64,000 bases of DNA from Arthrobacter stackebrandtii (GTDB lineage Bacteria > Actinomycetota > Actinomycetes > Actinomycetales > Micrococcaceae): positions 806,001-870,000 of the forward strand of contig NZ_JAGIOI010000001.1 of assembly GCF_017876675.1 (NCBI RefSeq). Direction: 5' to 3'. Shown here piece by piece: positions 7,922-16,426 of this stretch. The first letter of the stretch is position 1, and each line of letters starts with the position of its first letter. Position numbers and translations under genes: made by a program. Below the pieces are notes generated by a model. That model worked only from the letters and a program-made list of their open reading frames with translations, made no database searches and was not told the origin of the DNA.

Positions 7922-8932
7922 ATGGCCACGATCAAGCGCTTCCCCTGGATCAACCACTTCCTGGGCAGCCCCACTGGATACATCGTGCACCTGCAAAAGG
8001 GAAAGCTCAGCCACGAAGGCGTGGGGCAGGCGTTTTGGTTCCGTCCGGCGTCATCGGTCCTGAGCGAGGTCCCCGTGGATGACCAGGAACTGCCCATCAT
8101 GTTCCACGCCATCACCCGCGACCACCAGGATGTGAGTGTCCAGGCCAACGTCACGTACCGCTTCAGCGATCCGGTCTCGGTGGCCGGCCGCCTTGATTTC
8201 GCCCTCCAGCCGGGAGGCGCGGGAACCACTGCCGGCCGGGAACAGGTGGCCACCATCATCGGCCAGTTGTGCCAGAGCCACGCGATCGACCAGATTGCCG
8301 CCACCACCCTCGCCCAGTCGCTGGAACGCGGCGTCAGCGAACTGCGCGGCCTGCTGGCCGGGGCGCTTCAGGCGGATGCCCGCCTGCAGTCGACCGGCAT
8401 TGAAGTCCTGGGCGTGCAGGTCCTGGCCGTGCGGCCGGAGTCGGACGTGGAGCGGGCGCTACAGACGCCGGTCCGCGAGCAGCTCCAGGCCGAGGCCGAC
8501 CGTGCCACCTATGAGCGCAGGGCGCTGGCGGTGGAACGCGAGCGGACCATTTCGGAGAACGAGATGGCCAGCAAGATCGAGCTGGCCGCACGCCGCGAAC
8601 ACCTCGTGTCGCAGGAGGGAACCAACGCCCGCCGCGAAGCCGAGGAAATGGCCGCCGCCGCACTCATCCGGGCCCAGGCCGAGGCCGAACGCCAGGGCAT
8701 CAGCGCCAAGGCAGAGGCCAACCAGCTGGAGCTTGTCGGCGAGGCAACCGCAGCACGTGAAGCTGCAACGATGGCCGTCTACAAGGACATGGACCAGGCC
8801 ACCTTGCTGGCCCTGGCCTTCCGCGAAGCCGCCGCCTCGCTGCCCAACATCAACAACCTGACCATCACCCCGGACCTGCTCAGCGGCGCGCTGGCAGGAT
8901 TGTTCCAGACAACCACGCCTGCCGGGAAGTAG
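7922..8932 (+). CDS. SPFH/Band-7 domain protein
   Basis: A 336-residue protein with an SPFH (stomatin/prohibitin-like) domain at about residues 10-190 and a long Glu/Ala/Arg-rich helical region at about 185-290 expected to form a coiled coil. The C-terminal part (residues 290-336) is mildly hydrophobic. There is no N-terminal transmembrane helix, so it would have to be peripheral or cytoplasmic. SPFH proteins assemble into large ring or cage scaffolds. The start at 7922 has a GAGGAG ribosome site. It lies 57 bp before the NAD-kinase-like gene, behind an NrtR-type operator, which suggests a role tied to NAD metabolites; what it scaffolds is unknown. Confidence 0.85.
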   Translation: MATIKRFPWINHFLGSPTGYIVHLQKGKLSHEGVGQAFWFRPASSVLSEVPVDDQELPIMFHAITRDHQDVSVQANVTYRFSDPVSVAGRLDFALQPGGAGTTAGREQVATIIGQLCQSHAIDQIAATTLAQSLERGVSELRGLLAGALQADARLQSTGIEVLGVQVLAVRPESDVERALQTPVREQLQAEADRATYERRALAVERERTISENEMASKIELAARREHLVSQEGTNARREAEEMAAAALIRAQAEAERQGISAKAEANQLELVGEATAAREAATMAVYKDMDQATLLALAFREAAASLPNINNLTITPDLLSGALAGLFQTTTPAGK

Positions 8933-8989
8933 CCCGGCAGGCGCAGGCTCCGAAACAATCCAGCAGGAACCCACCCGAAAGGCAGCACC

Positions 8990-9868
8990 ATGGGCACGCC
9001 CCGACTTGTGATCGTCCACCGTCGCACCGAATTCCAGGAGCTCCTGGACCGCCACGCCACCGCCGGCCAGGCCGAATTCTTCCTCCGGACCCGCGGCCGC
9101 TCACTGGCACCCGTACAGGAACAGCACGAGGTCATTGCAGCAGCCCTGGCCCGCGTGCGCGCAGCGGTCCCGGACGGCTGGCGCAGCGCCGAGGTGGAGC
9201 GCGGGGACCTCAGCCGGTTCATGTTCACCGCCGATGACGTCGTTGCCGTGGTGGGCCAGGACGGCCTTGTGGCCAACACCGCCAAATACCTCAACAGCCA
9301 ACCCGTGCTGGGCATCAACCCCGACCCCGCACACAACCCCGGCATCCTGGTCCGCCACTCCCCCGGCGCGGCCGCCGCGCTCCTGGCCCGGGGCGCGTTC
9401 CGGTGCAGCGAGCTGTCCATGGTCACGGCCCGGCTCGACGACGGGCAGGAACTCTCCGCCCTCAACGAGATCTTTGTCGGGCACCCCTCACACCAGTCCG
9501 CCCGCTACCAAATTGCGACGCCGGACGGCCGGGTTGAGCGGCAGTCGTCCTCCGGGCTGATTGTCTCCACCGGGACGGGCGCCACCGGCTGGTGTGCCTC
9601 GATTGCCCTGGAGCGCGGGGGCCGGGCGCTGCCGGCGCCGACGGAACCGCGCCTGGCATGGTTCGTCCGGGAGGCCTGGCCGTCGCCGGCCACCGGGGCG
9701 TCGTTGACCGAGGGCCTGCTGGAAGCCGGCGAACCGCTGCGGATCACGGTGGCAGCGGACCAGCTCGTCATCTTTGGCGACGGCATGGAAGGCGACCGCC
9801 TGACGGCGTCGTGGGGGCAGGAACTCAGCATTGAACTGGCCCTCCGGCCGTTGCGCCTGGCACAGTAG
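8990..9868 (+). CDS. Divergent NAD-kinase-like protein
   Basis: The 292-residue sequence follows the ATP-NAD kinase layout: a GQDG motif (VGQDGLVANTAKYL, Asp91) in place of GGDG, the NE pair (Asn159-Glu160), and TGTGATGW (194-201) in place of the TPTGSTAY loop. The catalytic-type Asp and the NE pair are kept, but the first Gly-Gly is Gly-Gln and the Asp usually found before the last motif is Ser. It may phosphorylate NAD, another NAD-derived molecule or a lipid-like substrate, or only bind a dinucleotide. It is the second gene of the NrtR-controlled operon. This divergent form differs from the housekeeping NadK, which should be encoded elsewhere. Confidence 0.7.
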   Translation: MGTPRLVIVHRRTEFQELLDRHATAGQAEFFLRTRGRSLAPVQEQHEVIAAALARVRAAVPDGWRSAEVERGDLSRFMFTADDVVAVVGQDGLVANTAKYLNSQPVLGINPDPAHNPGILVRHSPGAAAALLARGAFRCSELSMVTARLDDGQELSALNEIFVGHPSHQSARYQIATPDGRVERQSSSGLIVSTGTGATGWCASIALERGGRALPAPTEPRLAWFVREAWPSPATGASLTEGLLEAGEPLRITVAADQLVIFGDGMEGDRLTASWGQELSIELALRPLRLAQ

Positions 9869-9876
9869 CCGCCACA

Positions 9877-9936
9877 GCGGCGATGGTGCCGGGGCGAGCA
9901 TGGTGCCGGGGCGGCGATGGTGCCGGGGCGAGCATG
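9877..9936 (+). repeat. Short GC-rich direct repeat
   Basis: A 26-base block beginning GCGGCGATGGTGCCGGGG occurs at 9877-9902 and again at 9911-9936, 34 bases apart; the inner ATGGTGCCGGGGCG occurs a third time between them. It fills the gap between the NAD-kinase-like gene and the next gene. Confidence 0.7.
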
Positions 9937-9955
9937 CGCAGGGGATGATGGACGC

Positions 9956-10291
9956 ATGAACGTCACCAAAACCATCATCTTGTTCGCCCTGGCCGCCGTG
10001 GCCGAGATCGGCGGCGCCTGGCTCATCTGGCAGGCCGTGCGCGAAGACAGGGCGTGGTGGTGGGCGGGACTGGGCATCGTGGCACTCGGGGCCTACGGCT
10101 TCATTGCCGCCATGCAGTCCGACGCCAACTTCGGCCGGGTGCTGGCCGCCTACGGCGGCGTGTTCATTGCCGGCTCCCTGGTCTGGGGCATGATCGTCGA
10201 CAAATTCTCGCCCGACCGCTGGGACGTCATCGGCGCACTCGTGGCCCTGGCCGGCGTCAGCATCATCATGTTCGCCCCGCGCGCCGCCTGA
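9956..10291 (+). CDS. UPF0060 (YnfA-type) small membrane protein
   Basis: A 111-residue protein with four hydrophobic helices and the family pattern [15 protein letters not shown] near the N-terminus, ALGAYGFIA in helix 3 and the Asp-rich [11 protein letters not shown] before helix 4. The family resembles small multidrug resistance transporters and its substrate is not established. The ATG at 9956 has GATGAT six bases upstream, so the message may be leaderless; an in-frame upstream ATG would read through the direct repeat and is less likely. Confidence 0.85.
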   Translation: MNVTKTIILFALAAVAEIGGAWLIWQAVREDRAWWWAGLGIVALGAYGFIAAMQSDANFGRVLAAYGGVFIAGSLVWGMIVDKFSPDRWDVIGALVALAGVSIIMFAPRAA

Positions 10292-10473
10292 CGCACCTGA
10301 CGCTGTCGCAGCAACGGGCCTTTCCCACTGACGCCGGCGCATCAATGGCAGGTTTTTCACTGACCCCATCGCACCTCCGTACGGCCCGATCAAGCGCAGT
10401 CCGGACCCGGAAACGGCAACAGGTCCTTGGCCTGTGGAGTCTGGACGGGGCCGGCGCTAGGCTCGTGCCATGA

Positions 10474-10833
10474 GTGAAAAAGGCGAAGAGCGTCGACGAG
10501 TATCTCAGCGCGCTCAATCCTGAGAACCGGGCCGAACTTGAACGCATCCGCGCACTCGTCAAACAGCTCGTGCCGGGCACGGAAGAAACCATGAGCTACG
10601 GAATGCCGACGCTCAAATACAAAAACCGGGCGCTGGTGTATTTCACGGCGTCCAGGAAGCACATGAGCTTCTACCCCTCATCGTGGGCGATCGAGGAGCT
10701 GAAGGACCGGCTCACGGACTACAAGACCACCGAGCACTCGATCCAATTTACGCTCGACAACATCCTGCCCAGCGGCCTCATCGAAGACTTGGTCCGCGTG
10801 CATGTGCGCGAGATTGACGCCGAAAGGGAGTAG
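10474..10833 (+). CDS. DUF1801 (YdhG-like) protein
   Basis: A 119-residue protein with the DUF1801 signature: a SVDEYLSAL start, the central SYGMPTLKYKNRALVYF motif and an ATFYP-like SFYPSS loop. The family has a phosphatase-like or binding fold with no settled reaction. The GTG start at 10474 follows TAGGCT (10459-10464) by nine bases. An ATG at 10470, exactly six bases after the box, opens another frame that ends after 17 codons, so the GTG is preferred. Confidence 0.75.
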   Translation: MKKAKSVDEYLSALNPENRAELERIRALVKQLVPGTEETMSYGMPTLKYKNRALVYFTASRKHMSFYPSSWAIEELKDRLTDYKTTEHSIQFTLDNILPSGLIEDLVRVHVREIDAERE

Positions 10834-10894
10834 TCCGGCGGAAACGCGGACAGCCCGCCCCTGGGGCAGGGGCAGCGCCGCAGGTCCGGCCAGC

Positions 10895-10900
10895 TAGGAT
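10895..10900 (+). promoter_or_regulatory. Leaderless -10 box of the Nudix gene
   Basis: TAGGAT lies seven bases before the GTG start at 10908. Confidence 0.5.
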
Positions 10901-10907
10901 CGACTAC

Positions 10908-11315
10908 GTGAAATCCGTGTTGAAAGTCTCCGCCGTCTGCCTCTACGACCAAAAAGGACGGCTCCTTACCGTCCGCAAGCAAGGCACCAGCAAGTTCATG
11001 CACCCCGGCGGCAAGCCGGAACCGGGCGAGACCGCGGCAGAAGCCGGATCACGCGAACTTTCCGAAGAGATCGGCCTGAGCATCGCCCCGGAAAAGCTGG
11101 ACCTCATGGGCGTCTGGACCGGCACCGCCGCCAATGAGTCCAACACGGACATCGAGGCCACGGTCTTCACTGCTCCCGGCACGTGGGATCCCGCCGCAAT
11201 CCACCCGGGCGCCGAAATTGCAGAGCTGCGCTGGCTGGACCCTTCACGGGCCTCCGGCCACGACGACCTCGCACCGCTTCTCACCGAATACGTCATTCCC
11301 CTCCTGCAGGCCTAG
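10908..11315 (+). CDS. Nudix hydrolase, MutT-like
   Basis: A 135-residue single-domain Nudix protein. The box is complete: GGKPEPGETAAEAGSREL followed by SEEIGL. Proteins of this size clear oxidised nucleotides or other nucleoside diphosphate derivatives; the substrate cannot be told from sequence. The gene starts at a GTG with a leaderless-type promoter. Its TAG stop shares the palindrome CTAG with the stop of the convergent amidohydrolase, so the two coding regions overlap by four bases. Confidence 0.85.
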   Translation: MKSVLKVSAVCLYDQKGRLLTVRKQGTSKFMHPGGKPEPGETAAEAGSRELSEEIGLSIAPEKLDLMGVWTGTAANESNTDIEATVFTAPGTWDPAAIHPGAEIAELRWLDPSRASGHDDLAPLLTEYVIPLLQA

Positions 11316-12502
11316 TCTTCCTGCGGGCCGAGGTGGCTCCAAGCCAATGAAGCCAGCGCCGCTGCCTGGTCGCCGAGGACGGCGTCGTCGAACAGTACGC
11401 GCGGCGAGTGGTTGAACTCTGCGGTGGCAGGATCCACGCCGTCGGGCGAGCAGTTGAGGAACACGAACGTCCCGGGGACTTCAGCCAGCACCAGTGAGAA
11501 GTCTTCCGAGCCCATCAGTGCCGTCTCCAGCGTGAGCACGCGGTCCGCACCAAAATGCCCGCGCAAAACGTCAAGCGTGGCGGCGGTGCTGGCGGCATCA
11601 TTGGTGGTCACCGGGTAGGTGGTCACGAATTCCACGTCGGCGGTGCATCCGTGGGCCGCGGCAATGCCTTCGGCCAGCCGTTTGGACTCTACGGCGAACG
11701 TGTCCGTCGACGCCGCGGAGAGCGTCCGCACGGTGGCGCCCAGCCTGGCCGAATCGGGGATGACGTTCAGGCCCTCGCCGGCGGACAGCTGCGTCACGGA
11801 GACAACAACCGGGTCAAAGGCATCGAACTTCCGCGTCGCCATGACCTGCAGGGCCGTGCCGATTTCCAGCAGGGCCGGGACTGGATCCACGGCGGTGTGG
11901 GGCTGGGAGCCGTGGCCGCCGGAGCCGTTGACGGTGATGTGCAGTTCGTTGGCGCCGGCCAGGATCGGGCCCGGCTTCGTCATGAACACGCCCCGGGGCC
12001 CCGGCCCCACGTGGATGGCGTAGGCGGCGACGGGCTTCTCGCCGGTGGCGCCAAGGACGCCCTCGCCGATCATGACGCCGGCGCCGTTCCAGCCCTCCTC
12101 GCCCGGCTGGAACATGAAGACGACGTTGCCGGCGAGTTCATCGCGGCGGGCGGCCAGCAGCCGGGCGGCGCCGATGAGCCCGGCCGTGTGGAGGTCGTGC
12201 CCGCAGGCGTGCATGTAGTCGTTGGTCGAGGCGTAGTCCAAGCCTGTGAGCTCCTTGACGGGCAGCGCGTCCATGTCGCCGCGCAGCAGCACGGTGGGCC
12301 CCGGGGCGGCCCCGCGCAGCACCGCCACAACAGACGTGGTTTCCCTGCCGAGCGTGATGTCCAGGCCGAGGCCGTCGAGGGCGGCGAGCACCTTACCCTG
12401 GGTCCGCGGCAGGTCAAGGCCAACCTCCGGATGCCTGTGAAGATCGCGGCGGACGGCCACCAGGTCCTCGAGGATTGCTGCGCCGGCGTCAATGAACGGC
12501 AT
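11312..12502 (-). CDS. M20-family amidohydrolase (hippurate hydrolase / N-acyl amino acid deacylase type)
   Basis: A 396-residue zinc peptidase-fold enzyme that cleaves amide bonds of N-acylated amino acids. Metal-site motifs are RGDMDALPV, ACGHDLHTAGLIGAARLL, QPGEEGWNGAGVM and the late GSEDFS motif. The dimerisation domain lies at about residues 185-300. The start at 12502 has an ideal AAGGAG site eight bases upstream; longer in-frame starts lack one. The exact acyl substrate is unknown. Confidence 0.88.
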   Translation of the reverse strand: MPFIDAGAAILEDLVAVRRDLHRHPEVGLDLPRTQGKVLAALDGLGLDITLGRETTSVVAVLRGAAPGPTVLLRGDMDALPVKELTGLDYASTNDYMHACGHDLHTAGLIGAARLLAARRDELAGNVVFMFQPGEEGWNGAGVMIGEGVLGATGEKPVAAYAIHVGPGPRGVFMTKPGPILAGANELHITVNGSGGHGSQPHTAVDPVPALLEIGTALQVMATRKFDAFDPVVVSVTQLSAGEGLNVIPDSARLGATVRTLSAASTDTFAVESKRLAEGIAAAHGCTADVEFVTTYPVTTNDAASTAATLDVLRGHFGADRVLTLETALMGSEDFSLVLAEVPGTFVFLNCSPDGVDPATAEFNHSPRVLFDDAVLGDQAAALASLAWSHLGPQED

Positions 12503-12674
12503 GATGCTCCTTCTCTCGTCGTGCGGGACGATGCGCCCCCACACCGAAGATACATCCAATGGCGCCCTGCCGGCCCAACATGTACGACGCCGGGCCCCGC
12601 CTTCCCAGCCGGCCGGCACCCTGGGTGCGGGAGCGGTTGGGGACGCGCCCGCCATGCTTCACAACTGGATGGTG

Positions 12675-14576
12675 CTAGCCGGCGTCCGGCGCCTCGGCAT
12701 CCGCCACGGCGGCGACGGCCTGGGCGAACTGGGTGTCGTGCAGCTCGGCGTAGCGCCCGCCCCGGACAATGAGCTCGTCGTGCGTGCCGCGTTCCACAAT
12801 GGTGCCGCCCTCCAGGACCAGGATCATGTCGGCGGAGCGGATCGTGGAGAGCCGGTGCGCAATGACCAGCGCAGTGCGCCCCTCGAGTGCCTCACCCAGG
12901 GCCGCCTGCACGGCGGCCTCGTTCGTGGAGTCCAGTGCCGCCGTTGCCTCGTCCAGGATCACGACGGCGGGCTGCACCAGCAGGAGCCGGGCAATGGTCA
13001 GGCGCTGGCGTTCGCCGCCGGAGAGCCGGTAGCCGCGCTCGCCCACCACGGTGTCCAGGCCGTCGGGCAGCGCCTCGGCAAACGCAGAGAGCCGGGCACG
13101 CTTGAGCACATCCCAAATTTCGGCGTCCGTGGCATCGGGCTTGGCCAGCTGGAGGTTGGAGCGGATGGACTCGTGGAACAGGTGCCCGTCCTGGGTGACC
13201 ATGCCGACGCCGGCGCGCAGCCCGTCAAAGGACAGGTCCCGCACGTCCACGCCGCCGAGGCGCACGGTGCCGGAATCGACGTCGTACAGCCGGGACAAAA
13301 GCTGGGCAATGGTCGACTTGCCGGCGCCGGAGGAGCCCACGAGGGCCACGGTCTGGCCGGGCTCGGCGCGGAAGGAGATCCCGTGCAGGACCTCTTCGCC
13401 GCCGCGGGTGTCCAGCACGGCCACGTCCTCCAGGGACGCCAGCGAGACCTTGTCGGCCGAGGGGTAGCCGAAGCGGACGTCGCTGAACTCAACGGCGAGC
13501 GGCCCTGCCGGCACAGCCACCGTGGTCTCCTTCTCGGCGATGAGCGGCTTGAGGTCAAGGATCTCAAACACCCGGTCAAAGGAGACCAGCGCGCTCATGA
13601 TGTCCACGCGGGCGTTGGCCAGGGCGGTGAGCGGGGCGTAAAGGCGGGTCAGCAGCAGTGCCAGCACCACGACGTCGCCCGCGTTGAGCGTCCCGCCGAT
13701 GGCCAGTGCGCCGCCCAGGCCGTAGACCAGGGCCAGCGCCAGGGAGGAGACCAGCATGAGCGCCGTGAAGAACACGAACTGCATGATGGCCGTGCGCACG
13801 CCGATATCGCGGACGCGGCTGGCGCGGGCGGCAAATTCGCGGGATTCCTCGGCGGGGCGGCCAAACAGCTTGACCAGCGTGGCGCCCGGCGCGGAGAAGC
13901 GCTCGGTCATCTGGGTGCTCATGTCGGCGTTGAGGTCGGCGGCCTCGCGGCGCAGCCCGGCCAGCCGGCGGCCAAAGCGGCGGGCCGGCATGAGGAAGAT
14001 CGGCAGCAGCACCAGCGCCAGCAGCGTCACGAGCCAGGAGGTGTTGAGCATGACAATGAGCGTCAGGACCAGCTGCACCGAGTTGGACACGATGCCGGAG
14101 AGCGTGCCGGAGAAGGCCTGCTGCGCGCCGATGACGTCGTTGTTCAGGCGGCTGACCAACGCGCCCGTGCGGGTGCGGGTGAAGAACGCGATCGGCATGC
14201 GCTGCACGTGGTCAAACACGGCCGTGCGCAGGTCCAGGATGACTCCCTCGCCCAGGTTCGCGGAAATCCAGCGAATCACCAGCGACAACCCGGCATCCAG
14301 CACGGCCACCAGGGCAATCAGCCCGGCCAGGCGCACCACCACGTCCAGGGCCGATTTCGCCACAATGGCATCAACCACCTGCCCGGCCAGCACCGGCGTT
14401 GCCACGGCGAGGGCTGCGGAGACCACGGACAGCACCACAAACACCAGCAGCTTGCGGCTGTAGGGCTTGGCAAAGCGGATCGTGCGGCGCAAGGTGTCCT
14501 TGGAGATGCCGCCGTTGGACTTGTCCGAGCGCATGGTGCTCCAAAGTGAGCTCCAGGCCGCGCCTTCCATACTCAT
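12675..14576 (-). CDS. ABC exporter with fused membrane and ATPase domains
   Basis: A 633-residue type IV (MsbA-like) half-transporter. The six-helix membrane domain spans about residues 35-320, and the ATPase domain about 350-605 with Walker A GSSGAGKST, signature LSGGERQRLT, Walker B VVILDEATAALD and the switch His in IAHRLST. It likely works as a homodimer pumping lipids, peptides or drugs outward; the substrate is unknown. The start ATG at 14576 follows AAAGGA. The unusual insert between residues 370 and 395 (about DKVSLASLEDVAVLDTRGGE) separates the first ATPase strand from the rest. It stands alone, with no partner half-transporter beside it. Confidence 0.88.
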   Translation of the reverse strand: MSMEGAAWSSLWSTMRSDKSNGGISKDTLRRTIRFAKPYSRKLLVFVVLSVVSAALAVATPVLAGQVVDAIVAKSALDVVVRLAGLIALVAVLDAGLSLVIRWISANLGEGVILDLRTAVFDHVQRMPIAFFTRTRTGALVSRLNNDVIGAQQAFSGTLSGIVSNSVQLVLTLIVMLNTSWLVTLLALVLLPIFLMPARRFGRRLAGLRREAADLNADMSTQMTERFSAPGATLVKLFGRPAEESREFAARASRVRDIGVRTAIMQFVFFTALMLVSSLALALVYGLGGALAIGGTLNAGDVVVLALLLTRLYAPLTALANARVDIMSALVSFDRVFEILDLKPLIAEKETTVAVPAGPLAVEFSDVRFGYPSADKVSLASLEDVAVLDTRGGEEVLHGISFRAEPGQTVALVGSSGAGKSTIAQLLSRLYDVDSGTVRLGGVDVRDLSFDGLRAGVGMVTQDGHLFHESIRSNLQLAKPDATDAEIWDVLKRARLSAFAEALPDGLDTVVGERGYRLSGGERQRLTIARLLLVQPAVVILDEATAALDSTNEAAVQAALGEALEGRTALVIAHRLSTIRSADMILVLEGGTIVERGTHDELIVRGGRYAELHDTQFAQAVAAVADAEAPDAG

Positions 14577-14894
14577 GCGTGTGTTCCTTTAACTTAAGAG
14601 GGCAAGCTACCAGCCTAAACGCCGCGCACCGGCAGGGGAATTCCTTTGGGCCCAATTCCGCTGCTGGCCCAGCTTTTCGCCCTTTTCCATGGACGACGGC
14701 GCGCTGCCGCCACTCGCGCCGCTACGCCACACACGGGGCGTGAGTCAAATCACGCGCTTCATAATTGCGTAACAAAAGGAAATGTTCACTGAAGGATTCG
14801 GCCCCTGCGGTGGTAGCGTCCAGTCATGGGCCTCCCGCGGCCCCACCAATCCGCGGGCGCAGTTCACCAACTTTGAAGCAAAGGAATCCCCACC
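14577..14894. other. Intergenic region between the ABC exporter and the amino-acid importer
   Basis: A 318-bp divergent promoter region without a convincing gene. It becomes AT-richer near 14755-14785, where CATAAT may be a -10 box. The importer gene has a long leader of about 115 bases in which I see no known riboswitch motif. Confidence 0.4.
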
Positions 14895-15719
14895 ATGAAA
14901 CGTCGCAGCCTCGGACTCGTTGGCATCCTCGCAGCAGCCACCCTGGCCCTGGCGGCCTGCGGCGGAACAGGCGGCGGCAGCGAAAGCGGCGGCAGCGCGC
15001 CGTCGGGCGGAGACACCTCCCTGAGCAGCGTGAAGTCCGCCGGCGAGATTGTCTTCGCCACGGAGGGCACGTACAAGCCGTTCAGCTACCACGAGGGCGG
15101 GGCCGGCGAGCTCACCGGCTACGACGTCGAGGTGGCCAGGGCCGTGGCGGACAAGCTGGGCGTGAAGGCCAAGTTTGAGGAAACCCAGTGGGACTCCATC
15201 TTTGCCGGGCTGGAAGCCAAGCGCTTTGACGCGGTCGCCAACCAGGTCACCGTCAACCCCACGCGCCAGGAGAAGTACGAGCTGTCCACGCCGTACACGG
15301 TGTCGCAGGGCGTCATCGTCACGCAGGACGGCACCACGGACATCACCTCCTTCGCCGACTTGAAGGGCAAGACCACGGCGCAGTCGCTCTCCAGCAACTG
15401 GTACACCCTGGCCAAGGACAGCGGCGCCAACGTCGAGGCCGTGGAAGGCTGGGCGCAGTCGGTGTCGCTGCTCAAGGACGGACGCGTGGACGCCATCGTC
15501 AACGACAAGCTCACCTTCCTCGACTACCAGCACACCAACCCGAAGTCGGGCCTGAAGATCGCCGCCACCACGAAGGACTCCTCCGAGTCGGCGTTCGCCT
15601 TCCGCAAGGGCTCCACCGCATTGACCGACGCCGTCGACAGCGCACTGAAGGACCTCGCCGCCGACGGCACCCTGGCCAAGCTCAGCGAGAAGTACTTCGG
15701 CGAGGACGTGTCCAAGTAG
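14895..15719 (+). CDS. Amino-acid ABC transporter substrate-binding lipoprotein, probably cystine
   Basis: A 274-residue protein with a lipoprotein signal ending LALAAC (Cys22) and a Ser/Gly-rich linker to about residue 45. The family-3 binding fold has the typical TEGTYKPFSYH opening, the GYDVEVARAVADKLG helix and the FDAVANQVTVNPTRQEKYELSTPY segment, closest in pattern to cystine-binding proteins such as TcyA. It captures the ligand outside the membrane and feeds the permease and ATPase encoded just downstream. An AAAGGAA site precedes the ATG. Confidence 0.88.
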   Translation: MKRRSLGLVGILAAATLALAACGGTGGGSESGGSAPSGGDTSLSSVKSAGEIVFATEGTYKPFSYHEGGAGELTGYDVEVARAVADKLGVKAKFEETQWDSIFAGLEAKRFDAVANQVTVNPTRQEKYELSTPYTVSQGVIVTQDGTTDITSFADLKGKTTAQSLSSNWYTLAKDSGANVEAVEGWAQSVSLLKDGRVDAIVNDKLTFLDYQHTNPKSGLKIAATTKDSSESAFAFRKGSTALTDAVDSALKDLAADGTLAKLSEKYFGEDVSK

Positions 15720-15754
15720 TGCGGGGCAACCCCCGGTTCGCGGCAGGCAGGGGC

Positions 15755-15766
15755 TAGAGTTCAGCC
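15755..15766 (+). promoter_or_regulatory. Leaderless promoter ahead of the amino-acid permease
   Basis: TAGAGT (15755-15760) lies exactly six bases before the permease ATG at 15767, in a 47-bp gap after the binding-protein gene. The permease and ATPase may therefore also be made separately from the binding protein. Confidence 0.5.
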
Positions 15767-16426
15767 ATGGACTTTGACTTGTTTTGGAGTTCCCTCGGGC
15801 CCCTACTGCTCGGAGCTGTGAAGGGCACCATCCCGCTGGCCCTGGCCTCGTTTGCGCTGGGCCTGCTGATCGCGCTGCTCATCGCTGTCATGCGCATCAG
15901 TTCCAACAAGCTGGCCAACGGGGTGGGCCGGGTGTACGTCTCCATCATCCGCGGCACTCCCCTGCTGGTGCAGCTGTTCGTGATCTTTTACGGGCTGCCC
16001 GCGGTGGGCGTGAAGATCGATCCCTGGCCCAGCGCCATCATCGCCTTCTCGCTCAACGTGGGCGGCTATGCGGCGGAGGTGATCCGCGCAGCGATCCTGT
16101 CGGTGCCGCAGGGCCAGTGGGAGGCGGGGCACATGATTGGCATGTCCCGCGGGCAGTCGCTGCGCCGGATCATCCTGCCGCAGGCCGCCCGCGTGTCCGT
16201 CCCGCCACTGTCCAACACGTTCATCTCGCTCGTGAAGGACACGTCCCTGGCGTCCCTGATCCTGGTCACCGAGATGTTCCGCGTGGCCCAGCAGGTGGCC
16301 GCGTTCAGCCAGGAATTCATGCTGCTCTATCTTGAGGCGGCGCTCATCTACTGGGTCATCTGCCTGATCCTGTCCACCGCCCAGACCCAGGTTGAAAAGA
16401 GGCTCGACCGCTATGTCGCCCACTAA
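15767..16426 (+). CDS. Amino-acid ABC transporter permease
   Basis: A 219-residue His/Glu/Gln/Arg-opine family permease with five hydrophobic helices. The ATPase-coupling loop [22 protein letters not shown] carries the EAA motif. It has the conserved [18 protein letters not shown] segment after helix 1. It forms a homodimer with the ATPase encoded next. The last 14 bases overlap the start of the ATPase gene, consistent with coupled translation. Confidence 0.9.
   Translation: MDFDLFWSSLGPLLLGAVKGTIPLALASFALGLLIALLIAVMRISSNKLANGVGRVYVSIIRGTPLLVQLFVIFYGLPAVGVKIDPWPSAIIAFSLNVGGYAAEVIRAAILSVPQGQWEAGHMIGMSRGQSLRRIILPQAARVSVPPLSNTFISLVKDTSLASLILVTEMFRVAQQVAAFSQEFMLLYLEAALIYWVICLILSTAQTQVEKRLDRYVAH

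Noticed and set aside
12492-14549. A 685-codon plus-strand frame opposite the ABC exporter
   Set aside because: Its composition (His, Gln, Gly-rich) is that of an antisense shadow; the exporter has all ABC motifs.
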